The position numbers and the translations under genes were made by a program. Below the pieces are notes generated by a model, which searched no databases, was not told the DNA's origin, and was given only the letters and a program-made list of their open reading frames with translations. Positions 54,842 to 64,000 of a stretch of 64,000 nt of DNA are shown here, piece after piece (position 1 is the first letter of the stretch; the number at the start of each line of letters is the position of its first letter). Source of the stretch: Methanocellaceae archaeon UBA148 (GTDB taxonomy: Archaea; Halobacteriota; UBA148); NCBI GenBank assembly GCA_002495885.1, contig DAHG01000041.1, positions 16,942-80,941 on the forward strand. The letters are read 5' to 3'.

Positions 54842-55059
54842 CTCTCTAACAGTAGACATTATGTGGCATTATTTTCCCTGTTTCCTTATATTTTTTGTGG
54901 CAGATTATTGCCAGCCAATAGCAAAGAGAGTTAAGCAGCAAACAGTGGAAATGTCATCTCTTGAAAGGTAGATCGCAATGAGAACCATTATAAAGTTTAG
55001 TCACAGTTTTAGTCATCTAAAAAGTTAGATTGGAATATGAGGGAATTAAGGAGAAAACT

Positions 55060-55173
55060 ATGAAGATAGGAATCGTAATCTATTCGAATGACTCAGAAAC
55101 CGTATGGAATGCTTTTCGATTTGGAAATTTTGCATTGTTAGAAGGAAATTATGAAAGGAGAATGAAGATATGA
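55060..55173 (+). pseudogene. Truncated DsrE-like protein (37 aa)
   Basis: The first 28 residues, beginning MKIGIVIYSNDSETVWNAFR and running through FGNFALLEG, match the N-terminus of the small DsrE/TusD-like family; the rest of the domain (about 80 residues) is missing and the frame runs to NYERRMKI and stops. A GGAGAAAAC ribosome-binding site is present. The stop overlaps the start of the CGGC gene (ATGA), so a deletion inside one gene, retaining translation coupling, is likely. Confidence 0.6.
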
Positions 55174-55502
55174 AAAAAGTCGGAATGATTCGTTGTCAAC
55201 AAACAGAAGATATGTGCCCTGGTAATACTGATTTCAAAGTCGCAAAAGAAGGAAAGCTTGCTTTCGAGGAAATGGGGCCCGTTGAAGTTATAGGATTTAT
55301 TTCATGTGGTGGCTGTCCGGGGAAAAGAGCTATCACCCGCGCAAAAATGATGGTTGATCGCGGAGCTGAAGCAATTGTTTTGGTTTCTTGCATATCTAAA
55401 GGAAACCCAATTGGTTATCCCTGCCCTCATTATGCAAATATGAGAGATGCAATCATCAAAAAGATTGGTCCAGAAATAGAAATAATTGAATGGACACATT
55501 AA
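55170..55502 (+). CDS. CGGC-domain protein (putative metal binding)
   Basis: 110 residues. N-terminus MKKVGMIRCQQTEDMCPGNTDF, the central GFISCGGCPGKRAITRAKMMVDRGAEAIVLVSCISKGNPIGYPCPH, with the CGGC signature and further Cys in conserved places. The family is thought to bind metal ions or clusters; the real role is unknown. Preceded by GAAAGGAG, a good ribosome-binding site, and coupled to the truncated DsrE-like ORF. Confidence 0.85.
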   Translation: MKKVGMIRCQQTEDMCPGNTDFKVAKEGKLAFEEMGPVEVIGFISCGGCPGKRAITRAKMMVDRGAEAIVLVSCISKGNPIGYPCPHYANMRDAIIKKIGPEIEIIEWTH

Positions 55503-55836
55503 AAGCACAGCAGAAACATGCAACCCTATAGATGCTGGCGTATAACACAGGTTCTGCGGCTCGCTATCGCTTCTCCAAATCCATTGCTTCGTTTAAGACT
55601 TCGTATTTTTTGAACTGGAAACTTGTTCATCTCTGATATTCAGCCATTCGTGCAGGGAGATCGAGATATCTGGGAACTACATAGTCAAGGATTCCGCCTC
55701 CAATAAAATCAGTGTGTCTAGAGTGATGAATCTCAAGCTCTTAAAAGCCCTGATGCACAATTACACAAAATAAGTAAGCGCTAAAACCAAGGCTATGGCA
55801 TCACATCAACGTCAGAGGTAACAAGAGCCTACCTAT
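55503..55836. other. Intergenic region, 334 bases, with decayed coding
   Basis: No intact gene. Reverse-strand reading around 55740-55560 gives a protein-like run HTDFIGGGILDYVVPRYLDL through AEYQ, stop, then KKYEVLNEAMDLEKR, stop. This looks like the remains of a gene ending near 55560. The parent is not recognised. Confidence 0.35.
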
Positions 55837-56016
55837 TCAACTGCTCTTAGCTAGTGCATTTACAGACCTTTTGAGCTTTCTCCTAACCTTACCAGAAGAG
55901 TCATATCTTTGCGCAGGACCGGGTCGCTTTGTATCAGCATTTTTTCTGGGAACAAGCCTGATTTGACCTTTCCTACCCTTCACTTTGACCCATTCCACGC
56001 TTCCTGTCTTCCCCAT
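55837..56016 (-). CDS. DUF5350-like small basic protein
   Basis: 59 residues, [20 protein letters not shown] through LVPRKNADTKRPGPAQRYDS to KVRRKLKRSVNALAKSS. A perfect GGAGGT ribosome-binding site precedes ATG 56016. The compact, basic sequence with a RPGP-x-QRYDSSGKVRR block resembles a small family found in methanogens and relatives; it looks like a nucleic-acid or ribosome-associated protein but no function is known. It overlaps the 3' end of gatE by 44 bases in another frame and is the last gene of the argH-gatD-gatE unit. Confidence 0.78.
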   Translation of the reverse strand: MGKTGSVEWVKVKGRKGQIRLVPRKNADTKRPGPAQRYDSSGKVRRKLKRSVNALAKSS

Positions 56017-57889
56017 TTATACCTCCATAAATCTTTTCTTTGAGAAGGCTACTTACGAGCTTCCCATCTACCTTACCTCTAACGCGTTCCATGATCAACC
56101 CCATCAAAGGTTGCATCGCATCTGTGCCACGTTCCTTAATTAAATCCCTCTTGGATTCGATAACTTGCATGATAAGCTTTTCGATGTCCTCTTTGCCCAG
56201 CATTTCAAGACCCAGCTCAGATGATGCAACAGAAGCTGTTTTACTTGGTGTATTTGCCAGAACTCTTAGCACTTCCAGTATTCCTTCTTTAACCATTTTA
56301 TTGGCACTTATCATTTCAAATACCCCTATGAAGTGGTCATCCGTGAGATGCTGAACAGGAGTGCCTTCTCTCCTAAGTTCTGATAATGTAGCAGTAAGCG
56401 TTTTTGCCACCAACGTCGGAGAGACACCTAATATTATTATTCGCTCAAAAAGAGCAGATTGTTCGGAACACGCGATCAGTTCAGCAAGATCGTCGCTCAA
56501 ATCGTACTCGCGTACGTATCGCCCTTTTCTTTTACATATCAATTCAGGAAGAGAAGAGTTGATCTTTTTCAACCTTTCTCCAGATATCGGCACCGACAAC
56601 ACATCAGTCTCAGGATACATGCGTGCCGCTCCTGGAAGTGGTCTCATGTATGCTGAGTTGCCGTTTTGTAATGCCCTTCTGGTCTCCTCCGGTATGCCTT
56701 CCAAAGCCTCGTTTGCCCTTTGAATCACTGCATTTAATGCAGAGCGCGCTCGCGACTCTTCGTCTACCACCAACACCACGCAATCATCTGGGCCCGCACC
56801 AATCTTTTTGCGAATCCCAGCGATTTGATCATCGCCGATCTCATTTGGCAACCCATCGGTATAAAAAGCCCCCCTGAAAAATCGCTTCAACCTATCGGAT
56901 AATTCATCAAAAAATTGTCGATCAGGTTGTATCTCCCACAAAATCAGTCCTCCAAAGGAGGGAAGTTTAACTGCCAGGACAACATTATTTTTAAGCGGCT
57001 TTCCGATGCCTTGAGGGCTGTCAAAAACCTCACTAACGTCTACCAAAACTTCTTTTACCTTTTTAGCGCCGCGCTTTCTTAGTTCATCCTTGATCTTAAG
57101 CAGATTTACCTGGCGAATAACCTCCCTCTCAACGATCGTCTCAATCATGTCGAGGGTCTGCACTCCTTTGATCTCTATGCGTGCGCCTTTTGCGATTGAA
57201 ACGTTGATGTCCTGTCGGATCGTCCCTATGCCTCTTTTCACTTTCCCTGTTGAACGCAATATCATTCCGATCCACTTTGCAAGAGAGCATACTTGCCCAG
57301 GTGTCGTGGCTTCGGGAGAGGTCGTAATCTCTACCAGTGGAATTCCAAGTCTGTCGAGAGAATATACCACGCCATTGGTATCCTCAGATATTTTTTGTGC
57401 CGCCTCCTCCTCCAGACAAACTGTATCGATGTGAATTAAGTTATCACCTAAGGATATTTTACCATCCGAGGCAACAAAGGCTGTCCGCTGAAATCCGCTC
57501 GTATTAGATCCATCGATGACAATTTTCCTCATCGTATGAATTTCGTCTACTGGCGTCATACCCAATAGCAGTGCAATCTCCAGCGCTATGTCAATTGCAT
57601 CTGGATTCAAAGGACTGGGTGGCTCTTCATCATTCTCGACCAAACAGGTCGTATCGTATCCCTTGTAGATAAATCGACGTTTAATTTGAGCCTCTTCTAA
57701 TGCAGCCCTATCGATCTCGCCGAGTTCGCTCTCTGATACCTGGAGATGGCGGTGTATCTCATAGGTTGGCTGGCCCGATTTGCTCAACTCGGTGGGACAA
57801 TTACAAAATAACTTTCCCTTAGTATCCAACTGTTGATGAATCTCTAATCCCACCCTAAGACCCAAAACCTCATAATCCACTGATTTCAC
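55973..57889 (-). CDS. gatE: Glu-tRNA(Gln) amidotransferase subunit E
   Basis: tRNA-binding and transamidating subunit of the archaeal GatDE, which converts Glu-tRNA(Gln) to Gln-tRNA(Gln), using NH3 from GatD. 638 residues: GatB-like kinase core at the N-terminus ([73 protein letters not shown]), an AspRS-like insertion (residues about 285-415) and YqeY-like tail ([22 protein letters not shown]). 5' end overlaps gatD by 20 bases. Confidence 0.96.
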   Translation of the reverse strand: MKSVDYEVLGLRVGLEIHQQLDTKGKLFCNCPTELSKSGQPTYEIHRHLQVSESELGEIDRAALEEAQIKRRFIYKGYDTTCLVENDEEPPSPLNPDAIDIALEIALLLGMTPVDEIHTMRKIVIDGSNTSGFQRTAFVASDGKISLGDNLIHIDTVCLEEEAAQKISEDTNGVVYSLDRLGIPLVEITTSPEATTPGQVCSLAKWIGMILRSTGKVKRGIGTIRQDINVSIAKGARIEIKGVQTLDMIETIVEREVIRQVNLLKIKDELRKRGAKKVKEVLVDVSEVFDSPQGIGKPLKNNVVLAVKLPSFGGLILWEIQPDRQFFDELSDRLKRFFRGAFYTDGLPNEIGDDQIAGIRKKIGAGPDDCVVLVVDEESRARSALNAVIQRANEALEGIPEETRRALQNGNSAYMRPLPGAARMYPETDVLSVPISGERLKKINSSLPELICKRKGRYVREYDLSDDLAELIACSEQSALFERIIILGVSPTLVAKTLTATLSELRREGTPVQHLTDDHFIGVFEMISANKMVKEGILEVLRVLANTPSKTASVASSELGLEMLGKEDIEKLIMQVIESKRDLIKERGTDAMQPLMGLIMERVRGKVDGKLVSSLLKEKIYGGINGEDRKRGMGQSEG

Positions 57890-59102
57890 CAGCTATGTTT
57901 TTCCTCATTAAAGTCCTTACTTCCTCTGGATCTTTGGTACCTCCCAAAACCCACATCAGTTTGACAAGTGCAGTTTCAGGTAACATGTCCCCACCCTCAA
58001 TGATGCCTGCCTTGAGCAGGTCTCGGCCAGTGTCGTATACTAGGTCGCAAATTCTACCACTAAAGCATTGGGAGGTCATGACTATGGATATTCCCTTTTC
58101 CACTGCTTTTTTGATATGCGGAATCCACTCTGTGGAAACATGTCCCAGCCCGGTACCTTCAATCACCAGACCCTTACACCTTGAAGTGTAGTGATCGACT
58201 ATTTCAGGATCAGCGCCAGGATAAAACTTCAACAAAGAACATTTTGGCTCGATATGATCTCTTACCAGCACCTTATGCTCATCCCTTTTCTTGTATTCCG
58301 CAAACGTCTCAATCTCTCGAGTAGAATAGTCCACTTTCCCGATGGGCGAAGCGTTGATCGAATGAAACGCATCTCTTCTGGAGGTGTGCATCTTCCTTAC
58401 TCTAGTGCCCCTATGTATCAGGCAATAGTCGTCAGACATAGTTGCATGCATCACAACTGATACCTCTGCTATATCGCTGGTTGCCACCTTTGCTGCGCAT
58501 ACAGCATTCATGGCATTATCACTGCTTGGCCTATCTGCGCTTCGTTGTGAGCCAACAAGGACTATCGGAACAGGTGTTACCAACATGAACGAGAGTGCAG
58601 CGGCCGTATAACCCATAGTGTCGGTTCCATGAGTGATCATCACACCTTCAGAACCGCCTTCTATCTCTGCAGCGATCTCTCTTGCCAGCGTTTGCCAATA
58701 TTCAGACCTCATGTTCTCGCTTAATATGTTGTAGAGGACTTCTCCCTTAAAATTCGCAATCTCTCTCAATTCTGGTATTGCACGAAGAATATCCTCCACA
58801 TCGAACTGACTTGTCACCGCTCCAGTCCTATAGTCGACCTTGCTGGCGATCGTGCCCCCAGTGGTCAGAATACTTACTGTTGAAAGGCAGGGGTTAATTA
58901 GAGGTGCAGGCGTTTTTTGGGGCACAATTTTCTTTCCCTTTTCAATTAACTTGACGAAAGTTTTGGCATCTTTCTTTATACCAATGTTGTAGCCATGGTC
59001 TAGTTTTAGAACGATAGAATCATCCCTGCTGGGCATCAGGGTTCCTTTATAAGTGATATCACCTCGTTGAACTTTGATTCTATCCCCTATCATCATTTTC
59101 AT
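57870..59102 (-). CDS. gatD: Glu-tRNA(Gln) amidotransferase subunit D
   Basis: Type I asparaginase-like glutaminase that supplies NH3 to GatE. 410 residues: a short beta domain of about 70 residues ([20 protein letters not shown]), then the asparaginase fold with [20 protein letters not shown] (nucleophile Thr) and [20 protein letters not shown] (second Thr-Asp pair). The lysine of the mobile loop appears to be near [18 protein letters not shown]. The start overlaps the argH stop (ATGA). Confidence 0.96.
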   Translation of the reverse strand: MKMMIGDRIKVQRGDITYKGTLMPSRDDSIVLKLDHGYNIGIKKDAKTFVKLIEKGKKIVPQKTPAPLINPCLSTVSILTTGGTIASKVDYRTGAVTSQFDVEDILRAIPELREIANFKGEVLYNILSENMRSEYWQTLAREIAAEIEGGSEGVMITHGTDTMGYTAAALSFMLVTPVPIVLVGSQRSADRPSSDNAMNAVCAAKVATSDIAEVSVVMHATMSDDYCLIHRGTRVRKMHTSRRDAFHSINASPIGKVDYSTREIETFAEYKKRDEHKVLVRDHIEPKCSLLKFYPGADPEIVDHYTSRCKGLVIEGTGLGHVSTEWIPHIKKAVEKGISIVMTSQCFSGRICDLVYDTGRDLLKAGIIEGGDMLPETALVKLMWVLGGTKDPEEVRTLMRKNIAGEISGL

Positions 59103-60565
59103 GCCCCTGATCTGACGAGGGCGTTTAGCTGCTCCAACGCAACGTTTATTTTATTTGTTTTTTGCTGCAAGAGATCTGTATCACTTGCAATGCTCTTTCC
59201 CCTCTCTTGAACCATACGTTCGCATTCATCAGGGGAAGGCCCGCCCCTTATACTTCGAACTCTGATATTCTGCTCTATGTCAAGCGCTTTATCGATGATC
59301 TCTCGGGTAAGCCCCATATCGCTCAATCTTTTTCCGATTATCTTCTTCGCTATGGTATCTATTTGTTCTAAAACAGGCTTCTCTTTATCCCTAGCCAATT
59401 CTCCGACAATTCGGTGGGCCGTCCTAAATGGGATGCCAGTTACTCGGACCATTGTGTCCGATAGCTCAGTCGCCGTAATGAATCCTACTGCAGTGGCAGC
59501 AGTCATCACATCACTTTTGACTTGCATGGTATCCACCACGCCTGCCATGACGCACACTGAATTCCTAGTGATTTTGATTGCCTTTAGCAGGTGCGGAGAA
59601 ACTTCCTGCAAATCAATGTTATAGCTGTAAGGCAATGCCTTACATATTGCAAGTGCTGACATGAGTTCACCGTAGATAGAACCCGTTTTTGCCCGGATCA
59701 GTTCAAGTACATCCGGGTTCTTTTTCTGAGGCATAATGCTGCTCGTAGATGCGTACCTATCATCTAATTCGATAAAGTCGAACTCAGAGGTGTCCCATAG
59801 AATGAACTCTTCCGCAATGCGGCTCAAATCAACCATTGTGTTTGCAAAGGCAGACATGCACTCTATGGCAAAGTCTCTTGTACTGACTGCATCCATTGAG
59901 TTCTCAATCAAGTCATCAAAGCCCAGTAGCTGCGCAGTTCTTTCCCGGTTAATCGGAAATCCGGTTGAAGCTAGTGCGGCTGCACCAAGTGGACAGAGGT
60001 TCACACGCGCATATGCATCCACGAGCCGATCAAAATCTCTCTCAAAAGCATCTGCATAGGCGATCAGGTGATGCGCAAACGTAGTTGGTTGAGCATGCTG
60101 AAGGTGAGTAAATCCGGGCATTATCGTCTTGGTATGTTTCCCTGCGAGGTTGAGCAGAGTTTTTCTCAACCCAATTATCTCGCCCAGTAGCCCCAATAGC
60201 TCATCCCTTACAGCAATCCTGATACAGGTAGCAACCTCATCGTTGCGCGACCTTCCGGAGTGCATTCTCCCCCCAACGTCACCAACCAACTCGATGAGCT
60301 TTGACTCGATTGCAATATGAACGTCCTCGTGTTCAGATATGTTTACATATGCAACGCCACTTTTCTCAATAGTATCTAGCGCCTTTAATATGACGTAGCA
60401 ATCACCCTTTTGAATTATGCCTTGTTCATATAGCATTATGACATGTGCTTTATCCACGAGTAGGTCTGTTTTAAAAATCCATTGATCTACTTCTAAAGAT
60501 GATGTAAATTTAGCTACCCTTTCATCCATTTTAGATGTTAGACGACTTCGTAGAATATCTTTCAT
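59099..60565 (-). CDS. argH: Argininosuccinate lyase
   Basis: Splits argininosuccinate to arginine and fumarate, the last step of arginine synthesis and a consumer of carbamoyl phosphate made by carAB 20 kb away. 488 residues, all-helical fumarase/aspartase fold. Signatures: [38 protein letters not shown], and [23 protein letters not shown] with the catalytic Ser loop. Start at ATG 60565 ([23 protein letters not shown]), with GGAGAG two bases upstream; the GTG five codons earlier is the alternative. First gene of the argH-gatD-gatE-DUF5350 unit. Confidence 0.95.
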   Translation of the reverse strand: MKDILRSRLTSKMDERVAKFTSSLEVDQWIFKTDLLVDKAHVIMLYEQGIIQKGDCYVILKALDTIEKSGVAYVNISEHEDVHIAIESKLIELVGDVGGRMHSGRSRNDEVATCIRIAVRDELLGLLGEIIGLRKTLLNLAGKHTKTIMPGFTHLQHAQPTTFAHHLIAYADAFERDFDRLVDAYARVNLCPLGAAALASTGFPINRERTAQLLGFDDLIENSMDAVSTRDFAIECMSAFANTMVDLSRIAEEFILWDTSEFDFIELDDRYASTSSIMPQKKNPDVLELIRAKTGSIYGELMSALAICKALPYSYNIDLQEVSPHLLKAIKITRNSVCVMAGVVDTMQVKSDVMTAATAVGFITATELSDTMVRVTGIPFRTAHRIVGELARDKEKPVLEQIDTIAKKIIGKRLSDMGLTREIIDKALDIEQNIRVRSIRGGPSPDECERMVQERGKSIASDTDLLQQKTNKINVALEQLNALVRSGA

Positions 60566-60649
60566 GTCTCTCCTTCCCACGCTTAACTCTACTCTGGCCC
60601 TATTCAGTGAAAAAGGTTTTGTATGTTTAGAAACACTTGATACAAAAAT

Positions 60650-60985
60650 GTGAGGAATGTCGTCTCTACTTTGGTGCTGAGTATGCTAATCATGCTGATT
60701 TCAGGATGCATTGAAAGAGGAGTCACACCATCAGACATCACACTAGCTCCAACGCCAACACCTACTCTAAAGCCAACGCTTAAACCAACGCCTGCGCTTA
60801 CATCAGGACCAAACCCGACAATAGCTCCAACATCTGTACCAACACTTTCTCAAAAAACTCCAATGCCAACACCAACTCTAAAGCCAACACCGCCGCCAAC
60901 ACCTACGCCAACCCCAGTTCAAACCACAACACCCGCACCAAGATTAACACCAGAACACACACCCATGATAAAACTTACGGTTTGA
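60650..60985 (+). CDS. Low-complexity Pro/Thr-rich lipoprotein
   Basis: 111 residues. Signal peptide ending LISGC (lipobox), then almost entirely Pro/Thr repeats (TPTPTLKPTLKPTPALTS type). No folded domain, so it may be a wall spacer or the truncated N-terminal half of a surface protein whose binding domain has been lost. Start is a GTG at 60650. The Pro/Thr linker resembles the lipoproteins at 18.8 and 32.6 kb. Confidence 0.5.
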   Translation: MRNVVSTLVLSMLIMLISGCIERGVTPSDITLAPTPTPTLKPTLKPTPALTSGPNPTIAPTSVPTLSQKTPMPTPTLKPTPPPTPTPTPVQTTTPAPRLTPEHTPMIKLTV

Positions 60986-61033
60986 TACCAAAAAGTTAAA
61001 TACGGTTATAAGCGGTTAATAACTAGATAAAAC

Positions 61034-61225
61034 ATGAAACTTCAAAGACAAACAGCAGTGCGGATCGGCAAAAAACGATATCCAAAATGGGTTGTCATAA
61101 TTCCTCCTAAACAAATAGAAGCGTTGGGATGGAAAAAAGGCGAATGTTTGGAATGTGATATTATCAAATCAAACCCTGATAATCCAGAGCTAGTTATCAG
61201 AAAAGAATCGACAGAAAAAACATAA
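61034..61225 (+). CDS. Small AbrB/SpoVT-like swapped-hairpin protein
   Basis: 63 residues. Contains RIGKKRYPKWVVIIPPKQIEALGWKKGECLECDII, the pattern of an AbrB-type DNA-binding hairpin (strand, PPKxIxxLGWKKGxxL, strand). This fold usually acts as an antitoxin or a transition-state regulator. It lies 160 bases upstream of the restriction cassette in the same direction, so it could control it. No toxin partner is seen. Confidence 0.65.
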   Translation: MKLQRQTAVRIGKKRYPKWVVIIPPKQIEALGWKKGECLECDIIKSNPDNPELVIRKESTEKT

Positions 61226-61384
61226 TCAGTTTAAAAATGTATAATTAAAGTCTAATAATAATCCCTAAAATTATCGAGTTCGCCCGAAATATAGAAATAA
61301 ACGCAGTGATGCGATAGCGTAGAATTGGGATTAAAAGAAAACAAGTGGGAAGAAATAATTAAGCAAGCAAAGAGGCAATAACTT

Positions 61385-62365
61385 ATGACGGAAAAATTTG
61401 CGATTATAGACCTTTTTGCAGGCATTGGCGGGATGAGACTCGGCTTTGAGAGAACGGGCGCATTCAAAACCGTTTACTCCAATGAAATAAACAAGTTTTG
61501 CGCCGTGACCTACAAAGAAAACTTTGGCGACGACCCAACGGGGGATATAACAAAAACCGACGCAAAAAGCATACCAAGCTTTGACGTGCTTGTTGGGGGG
61601 TTTCCGTGCCAAGCGTTCAGCATTGCTGGACAAAAAAACGGGTTTGCGGACACAAGAGGGACTTTGTTTTTTGACATTGTCAGAATTCTGAAAGAAAAAA
61701 AGCCCAAGGCATTCCTATTGGAAAACGTCAAGAACCTTGAAAGGCACGACAAAGGCAGGACAATGAAAATCATACTCAGAACGCTCAAAGAAACCCTGAA
61801 TTGTAACGTGTCCTACGCAATATTGAATGCAAAGAATTTCGGCGTTCCCCAAAACAGGGAAAGAGTATACATTGTGGGATTCAGAAAGGACGTCTTCAAT
61901 GGTCTGTTTGGTTTTCCGATTGGCAATAAGCACTCGGAACTCAAGGACATACTGGAAGAAAATGTTCCATTGCGCTTTTTTATAAGCAAAAAAAGATTTG
62001 AAGGAATGAAACGCCACAAAGAACGCCACCTCAGCAAAGGACAGGGCTTCGGGTACGGGGTCTTGAATCCTAACGAGTGCTCCCATGCACTTGTTGTCGG
62101 AGGGATGGGTCGGGAGAGAAACTTAGTAAAGGATTGCGAATCGTTGAAGAAACACAAAAAAGACCCAAAATTTACGGAAAAAAACGAAGAATGCCTGCGT
62201 TATCTTACGCCAAGAGAGTGCGCCAGATTGCAGGGTTTTGACGATTCCTTCAAAATACCTGTTTCAAATGTGCAAGCTTACAAGCAGTTTGCCAATTCGG
62301 TGCCCTTGCCAGTCGTAGAAGCCATAGCCAAAAACATGCGGAAAATATTGGAATCGGGTCCTTGA
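61385..62365 (+). CDS. C5-cytosine DNA methyltransferase (type II)
   Basis: 326 residues with the ordered motifs of 5mC methyltransferases: I (IIDLFAGIGGMRLGFE), IV (VLVGGFPCQAFSIAG, catalytic Cys), VI (AFLLENVKNL), VIII (GVPQNRERVYIVGF), then a short target-recognition region (residues about 190-280), IX (RYLTPRECARLQGFDD) and X (AYKQFANSVPLPVV). Frame intact. Followed by a putative endonuclease gene and vsr, making a complete type II cassette that methylates its own site and repairs the resulting deamination. Recognition sequence unknown. Unlike neighbours, it uses many AAA/GAA and few G/C-ending codons, in keeping with transfer. Confidence 0.93.
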   Translation: MTEKFAIIDLFAGIGGMRLGFERTGAFKTVYSNEINKFCAVTYKENFGDDPTGDITKTDAKSIPSFDVLVGGFPCQAFSIAGQKNGFADTRGTLFFDIVRILKEKKPKAFLLENVKNLERHDKGRTMKIILRTLKETLNCNVSYAILNAKNFGVPQNRERVYIVGFRKDVFNGLFGFPIGNKHSELKDILEENVPLRFFISKKRFEGMKRHKERHLSKGQGFGYGVLNPNECSHALVVGGMGRERNLVKDCESLKKHKKDPKFTEKNEECLRYLTPRECARLQGFDDSFKIPVSNVQAYKQFANSVPLPVVEAIAKNMRKILESGP

Positions 62366-62426
62366 CGTTTTTGGGTGAACACGCCATCGGGTAAGAATAA
62401 ATACAAGTTCCGTATTATTGGAGAAC

Positions 62427-63428
62427 ATGGGCGAAGCCAAGGCCCCGAGCGAATTGTGCCATGTTTGGGCGACTAAGACCTTTGGGAAAGCCGTAGAAGA
62501 AACATTTTGGAAGGACTCAAACATAAGGGAGAAATTGCGAGAGCAGTTGGCGGCTCTGAAGATTCTCGACGAAAAAGTGACGGGAAACGCGATTATCGGT
62601 TTGGAAAGAACTCGGGAACTCGGGGGCGGCATAAATTACACGGAAACTTTTTTTGAGGTTCTTAACGCCACTCAAAATTGCAATCCAATTGACTACTTGT
62701 ATTTGCTTGTAAAGAAATCGTCCGATAGAGGAAACGAATTCGGTAAAACCACAGGCATACTTGCGAGAAGCATGAGAACTCTCGCCTCGCTTCTGAAGGA
62801 CATGGATTTTGCCGTTCTCATGGAACGCAAAATAAAAAAGAACCGCCTATTTGAAGGGGCTGAAATCAAAACGAGTGCTGAAGAAGACTTGAAGAATCAC
62901 ACGGACATCCTTTTTAAAATAAAAGGTCGGGAATACAGAATTTGGCTGTTTCAATACTCGCCAAGAGGTCTCCCGCACGACATCGAAAGAATAACCGGAA
63001 TGAGAGGGCCATTGCCTTCTGGAGCTCACATAATTTCCCCGATAAAATTAGAAAAAGCGATGGAACTTGACAGAAAACTCAACTCTATGAGGACTATGGA
63101 AGGAAAAATCAGGGAAATAGAACAAATCATGAAGGAAACGAACGAAAGAGCAAAAAAGCACGGCTCCCTTGTCGAAAGAAAGGGTGCTTGGTTGGCGAAG
63201 CTGAATGCGCGTGCCGAAGAAATCAAGAAGCTGAAATCGGAGGTCAAAGTAGAGGTAACGGAAGCGGAAGGATGGTATTTTTATTCGGAAGAAAAAATTG
63301 ATGCAGTTTTAAACCTGATTAAAGAAATAGAAAGCGGCATACGCCAACCGAAAAATTACAAAGAAGTCTGCGAAATTCTCGGCGGACCGTCCACATACTT
63401 ATCACAATTATCCTCGTTTCGCATTTGA
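62427..63428 (+). CDS. Putative type II restriction endonuclease
   Basis: About 333 residues, no family recognised with certainty. Position between a cytosine methyltransferase and vsr argues for the cognate nuclease. A possible catalytic region is TDILFKIKGREYRIWLFQYS (residues about 155-175), with Asp and Lys/Glu spacing like PD-(D/E)xK enzymes but with no classical ExK. The C-terminal third is a charged coiled-coil (EKAMELDRKLNSMRTMEG to AEEIKKLKSEVKVEV). Start at ATG 62427 after GGAG; TTG 62418 is possible. The frame overlaps the vsr frame by four bases only if its longest frame is used. Confidence 0.6.
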   Translation: MGEAKAPSELCHVWATKTFGKAVEETFWKDSNIREKLREQLAALKILDEKVTGNAIIGLERTRELGGGINYTETFFEVLNATQNCNPIDYLYLLVKKSSDRGNEFGKTTGILARSMRTLASLLKDMDFAVLMERKIKKNRLFEGAEIKTSAEEDLKNHTDILFKIKGREYRIWLFQYSPRGLPHDIERITGMRGPLPSGAHIISPIKLEKAMELDRKLNSMRTMEGKIREIEQIMKETNERAKKHGSLVERKGAWLAKLNARAEEIKKLKSEVKVEVTEAEGWYFYSEEKIDAVLNLIKEIESGIRQPKNYKEVCEILGGPSTYLSQLSSFRI

Positions 63429-63445
63429 ATTTTGGAGGGCAAAGC

Positions 63446-63847
63446 ATGGATATTTTTGACAAGAAAAAGCGCAGCGAAATAATGTCAAAAATAAAAGGCA
63501 AAGAAACCAAACTCGAACTCAAGCTCAGGGACGCATTGCTCGAAGCGGGGATAACCGAATTCAAAATGCATTACAACATCACGGGAAAACCGGATTTCGC
63601 TTTCCCCGAGATAAAAGTCGCCTTGTTCTTGGACAGTTGCTTTTGGCATAATTGCCCGAAATGCGGGTCAAAACCACAAACCAACGAAGAATTCTGGGAG
63701 AATAAACTCAAGCGAAATGCTCAACGGGACCGAGAGGTAAACAGACAACTCAAAGGTGAAGGCTGGAAAGTAATCCGAGTTTGGGAACATGAACTCGGTA
63801 ATCCCGAAAAGCCAATAAAGAGAATTCTCAAAGCGCTGGGAAAGTAA
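63446..63847 (+). CDS. vsr: Very short patch repair endonuclease (Vsr)
   Basis: Nicks DNA 5' to T in T:G mismatches formed by 5-methylcytosine deamination, so the cassette's own methylation does not mutate the host. 133 residues. Signatures: MSKIKGKETKLELKLRDALL near the N-terminus, MHYNITGKPDFAFPEIKVALFLDSCFWHNCPKCGSKPQTNEEFWENKL (active-site Asp in GKPDFAF, zinc-binding His/Cys), and GEGWKVIRVWEHEL. Start at ATG 63446, with GGAGGG upstream. Third gene of the restriction cassette. Confidence 0.93.
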   Translation: MDIFDKKKRSEIMSKIKGKETKLELKLRDALLEAGITEFKMHYNITGKPDFAFPEIKVALFLDSCFWHNCPKCGSKPQTNEEFWENKLKRNAQRDREVNRQLKGEGWKVIRVWEHELGNPEKPIKRILKALGK

Positions 63848-63848
63848 A

Positions 63849-63920
63849 GCCATCAACCGCATATTTTTTCGGTTGGTTTACATGGTAGATATCTCCAAAA
63901 ATCAATCCGATTAACCGCAA
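63849..63920 (+). repeat. CAACCG-unit repeat beyond the restriction cassette
   Basis: CCATCAACCGC, its near-inverse CGGTTGG and ATTAACCGC occur at 63851-63860, 63870-63876 and 63910-63918. CCATCAACCGC is shared with the repeat at 26.9 kb (reverse strand). Confidence 0.5.
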
Positions 63921-63986
63921 ACAGCGCAAAACCATAAATAGGAGGGGAACATTACGTACCTTCAAGGGGATTTTAGGAGGCAAAAC

Positions 63987-64000
63987 ATGGCAGAAAGAGT
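63987..64000 (+). CDS. Start of a further gene, cut by window edge
   Basis: ATGGCAGAAAGAGT (MAER plus part of a codon) with AGGAGG seven bases upstream and a TATA-like ATAAATA near 63934. Cannot be identified. Confidence 0.5.

Noticed and set aside
61252..61633. Reverse frames opposite the start of the methyltransferase gene
   Set aside because: They are shadows of a gene with complete C5-methyltransferase motifs.

Overview
The window is archaeal, most likely from a euryarchaeon of the methanogen/ANME (Methanomicrobia, Syntrophoarchaeia or ANME-1-like) radiation. Direct signs are an initiator tRNA with a bulge-helix-bulge intron, CDC48, a TBP-family protein, the archaeal GatD/GatE amidotransferase, form III RuBisCO beside the AMP pathway, a split archaeal glutamate synthase, DUF357 and DUF5350-like proteins. 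The lineage is inferred from gene content; no marker that fixes it (for example mcrA or 16S rRNA) lies here.

Layout. 0-5 kb: CDC48 (cut by the window edge), Hsp20, intron-bearing tRNA-iMet, three tandem tatA genes (two sharing 262 identical bases) and an AIR-synthase-fold protein. 5.5-9.2 kb: membrane-bound [NiFe] hydrogenase (Tat-exported small subunit, large subunit, cytochrome b). 9.3-16 kb: a reverse-strand Rnf operon (48-aa ORF, rnfC, D, G, E, A, B, apbE). The hydrogenase, the Tat-type ApbE and Rnf together suggest a membrane energy-conserving module, with the TatA genes serving its exported parts. 16-22.7 kb: M16 peptidase, lipoprotein, ATP-grasp enzyme, site-2 protease, DUF357. 23.1-26.8 kb: ribose-1,5-bisphosphate isomerase, form III RuBisCO and AMP phosphorylase, a complete AMP to 3-phosphoglycerate route in three touching genes.

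26.9-32.4 kb is an AT-rich accessory block bounded by an inverted pair of about 75-bp repeats. It holds small zinc-ribbon proteins, a SWIM/DDE transposase, a broken single-chain restriction-methylation gene and a strongly divergent TATA-binding protein. This is the most unusual part of the window.

34-60.6 kb is dominated by nitrogen and glutamine metabolism: amt-glnK, carBA, hisHF, a fused guaA with a ribbon-helix-helix regulator, glnA followed by an FAD/Fe-S oxidoreductase and a split glutamate synthase with an extra degenerate paralogue, then argH-gatD-gatE. Five glutamine-using amidotransferase systems lie within about 20 kb. A TraB-like gene between hisF and guaA is frameshifted in a T9 run. 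60.6-64 kb: a Pro/Thr-rich lipoprotein, an AbrB-like protein and a type II restriction cassette (5-methylcytosine methyltransferase, putative endonuclease, Vsr), then the first codons of a further gene.

Several starts were moved from the longest open frame on the basis of Shine-Dalgarno position and family alignment. Two genes (rnfB, gltB) appear to need non-AUG starts. All homology calls are from reading motifs, without database searches.
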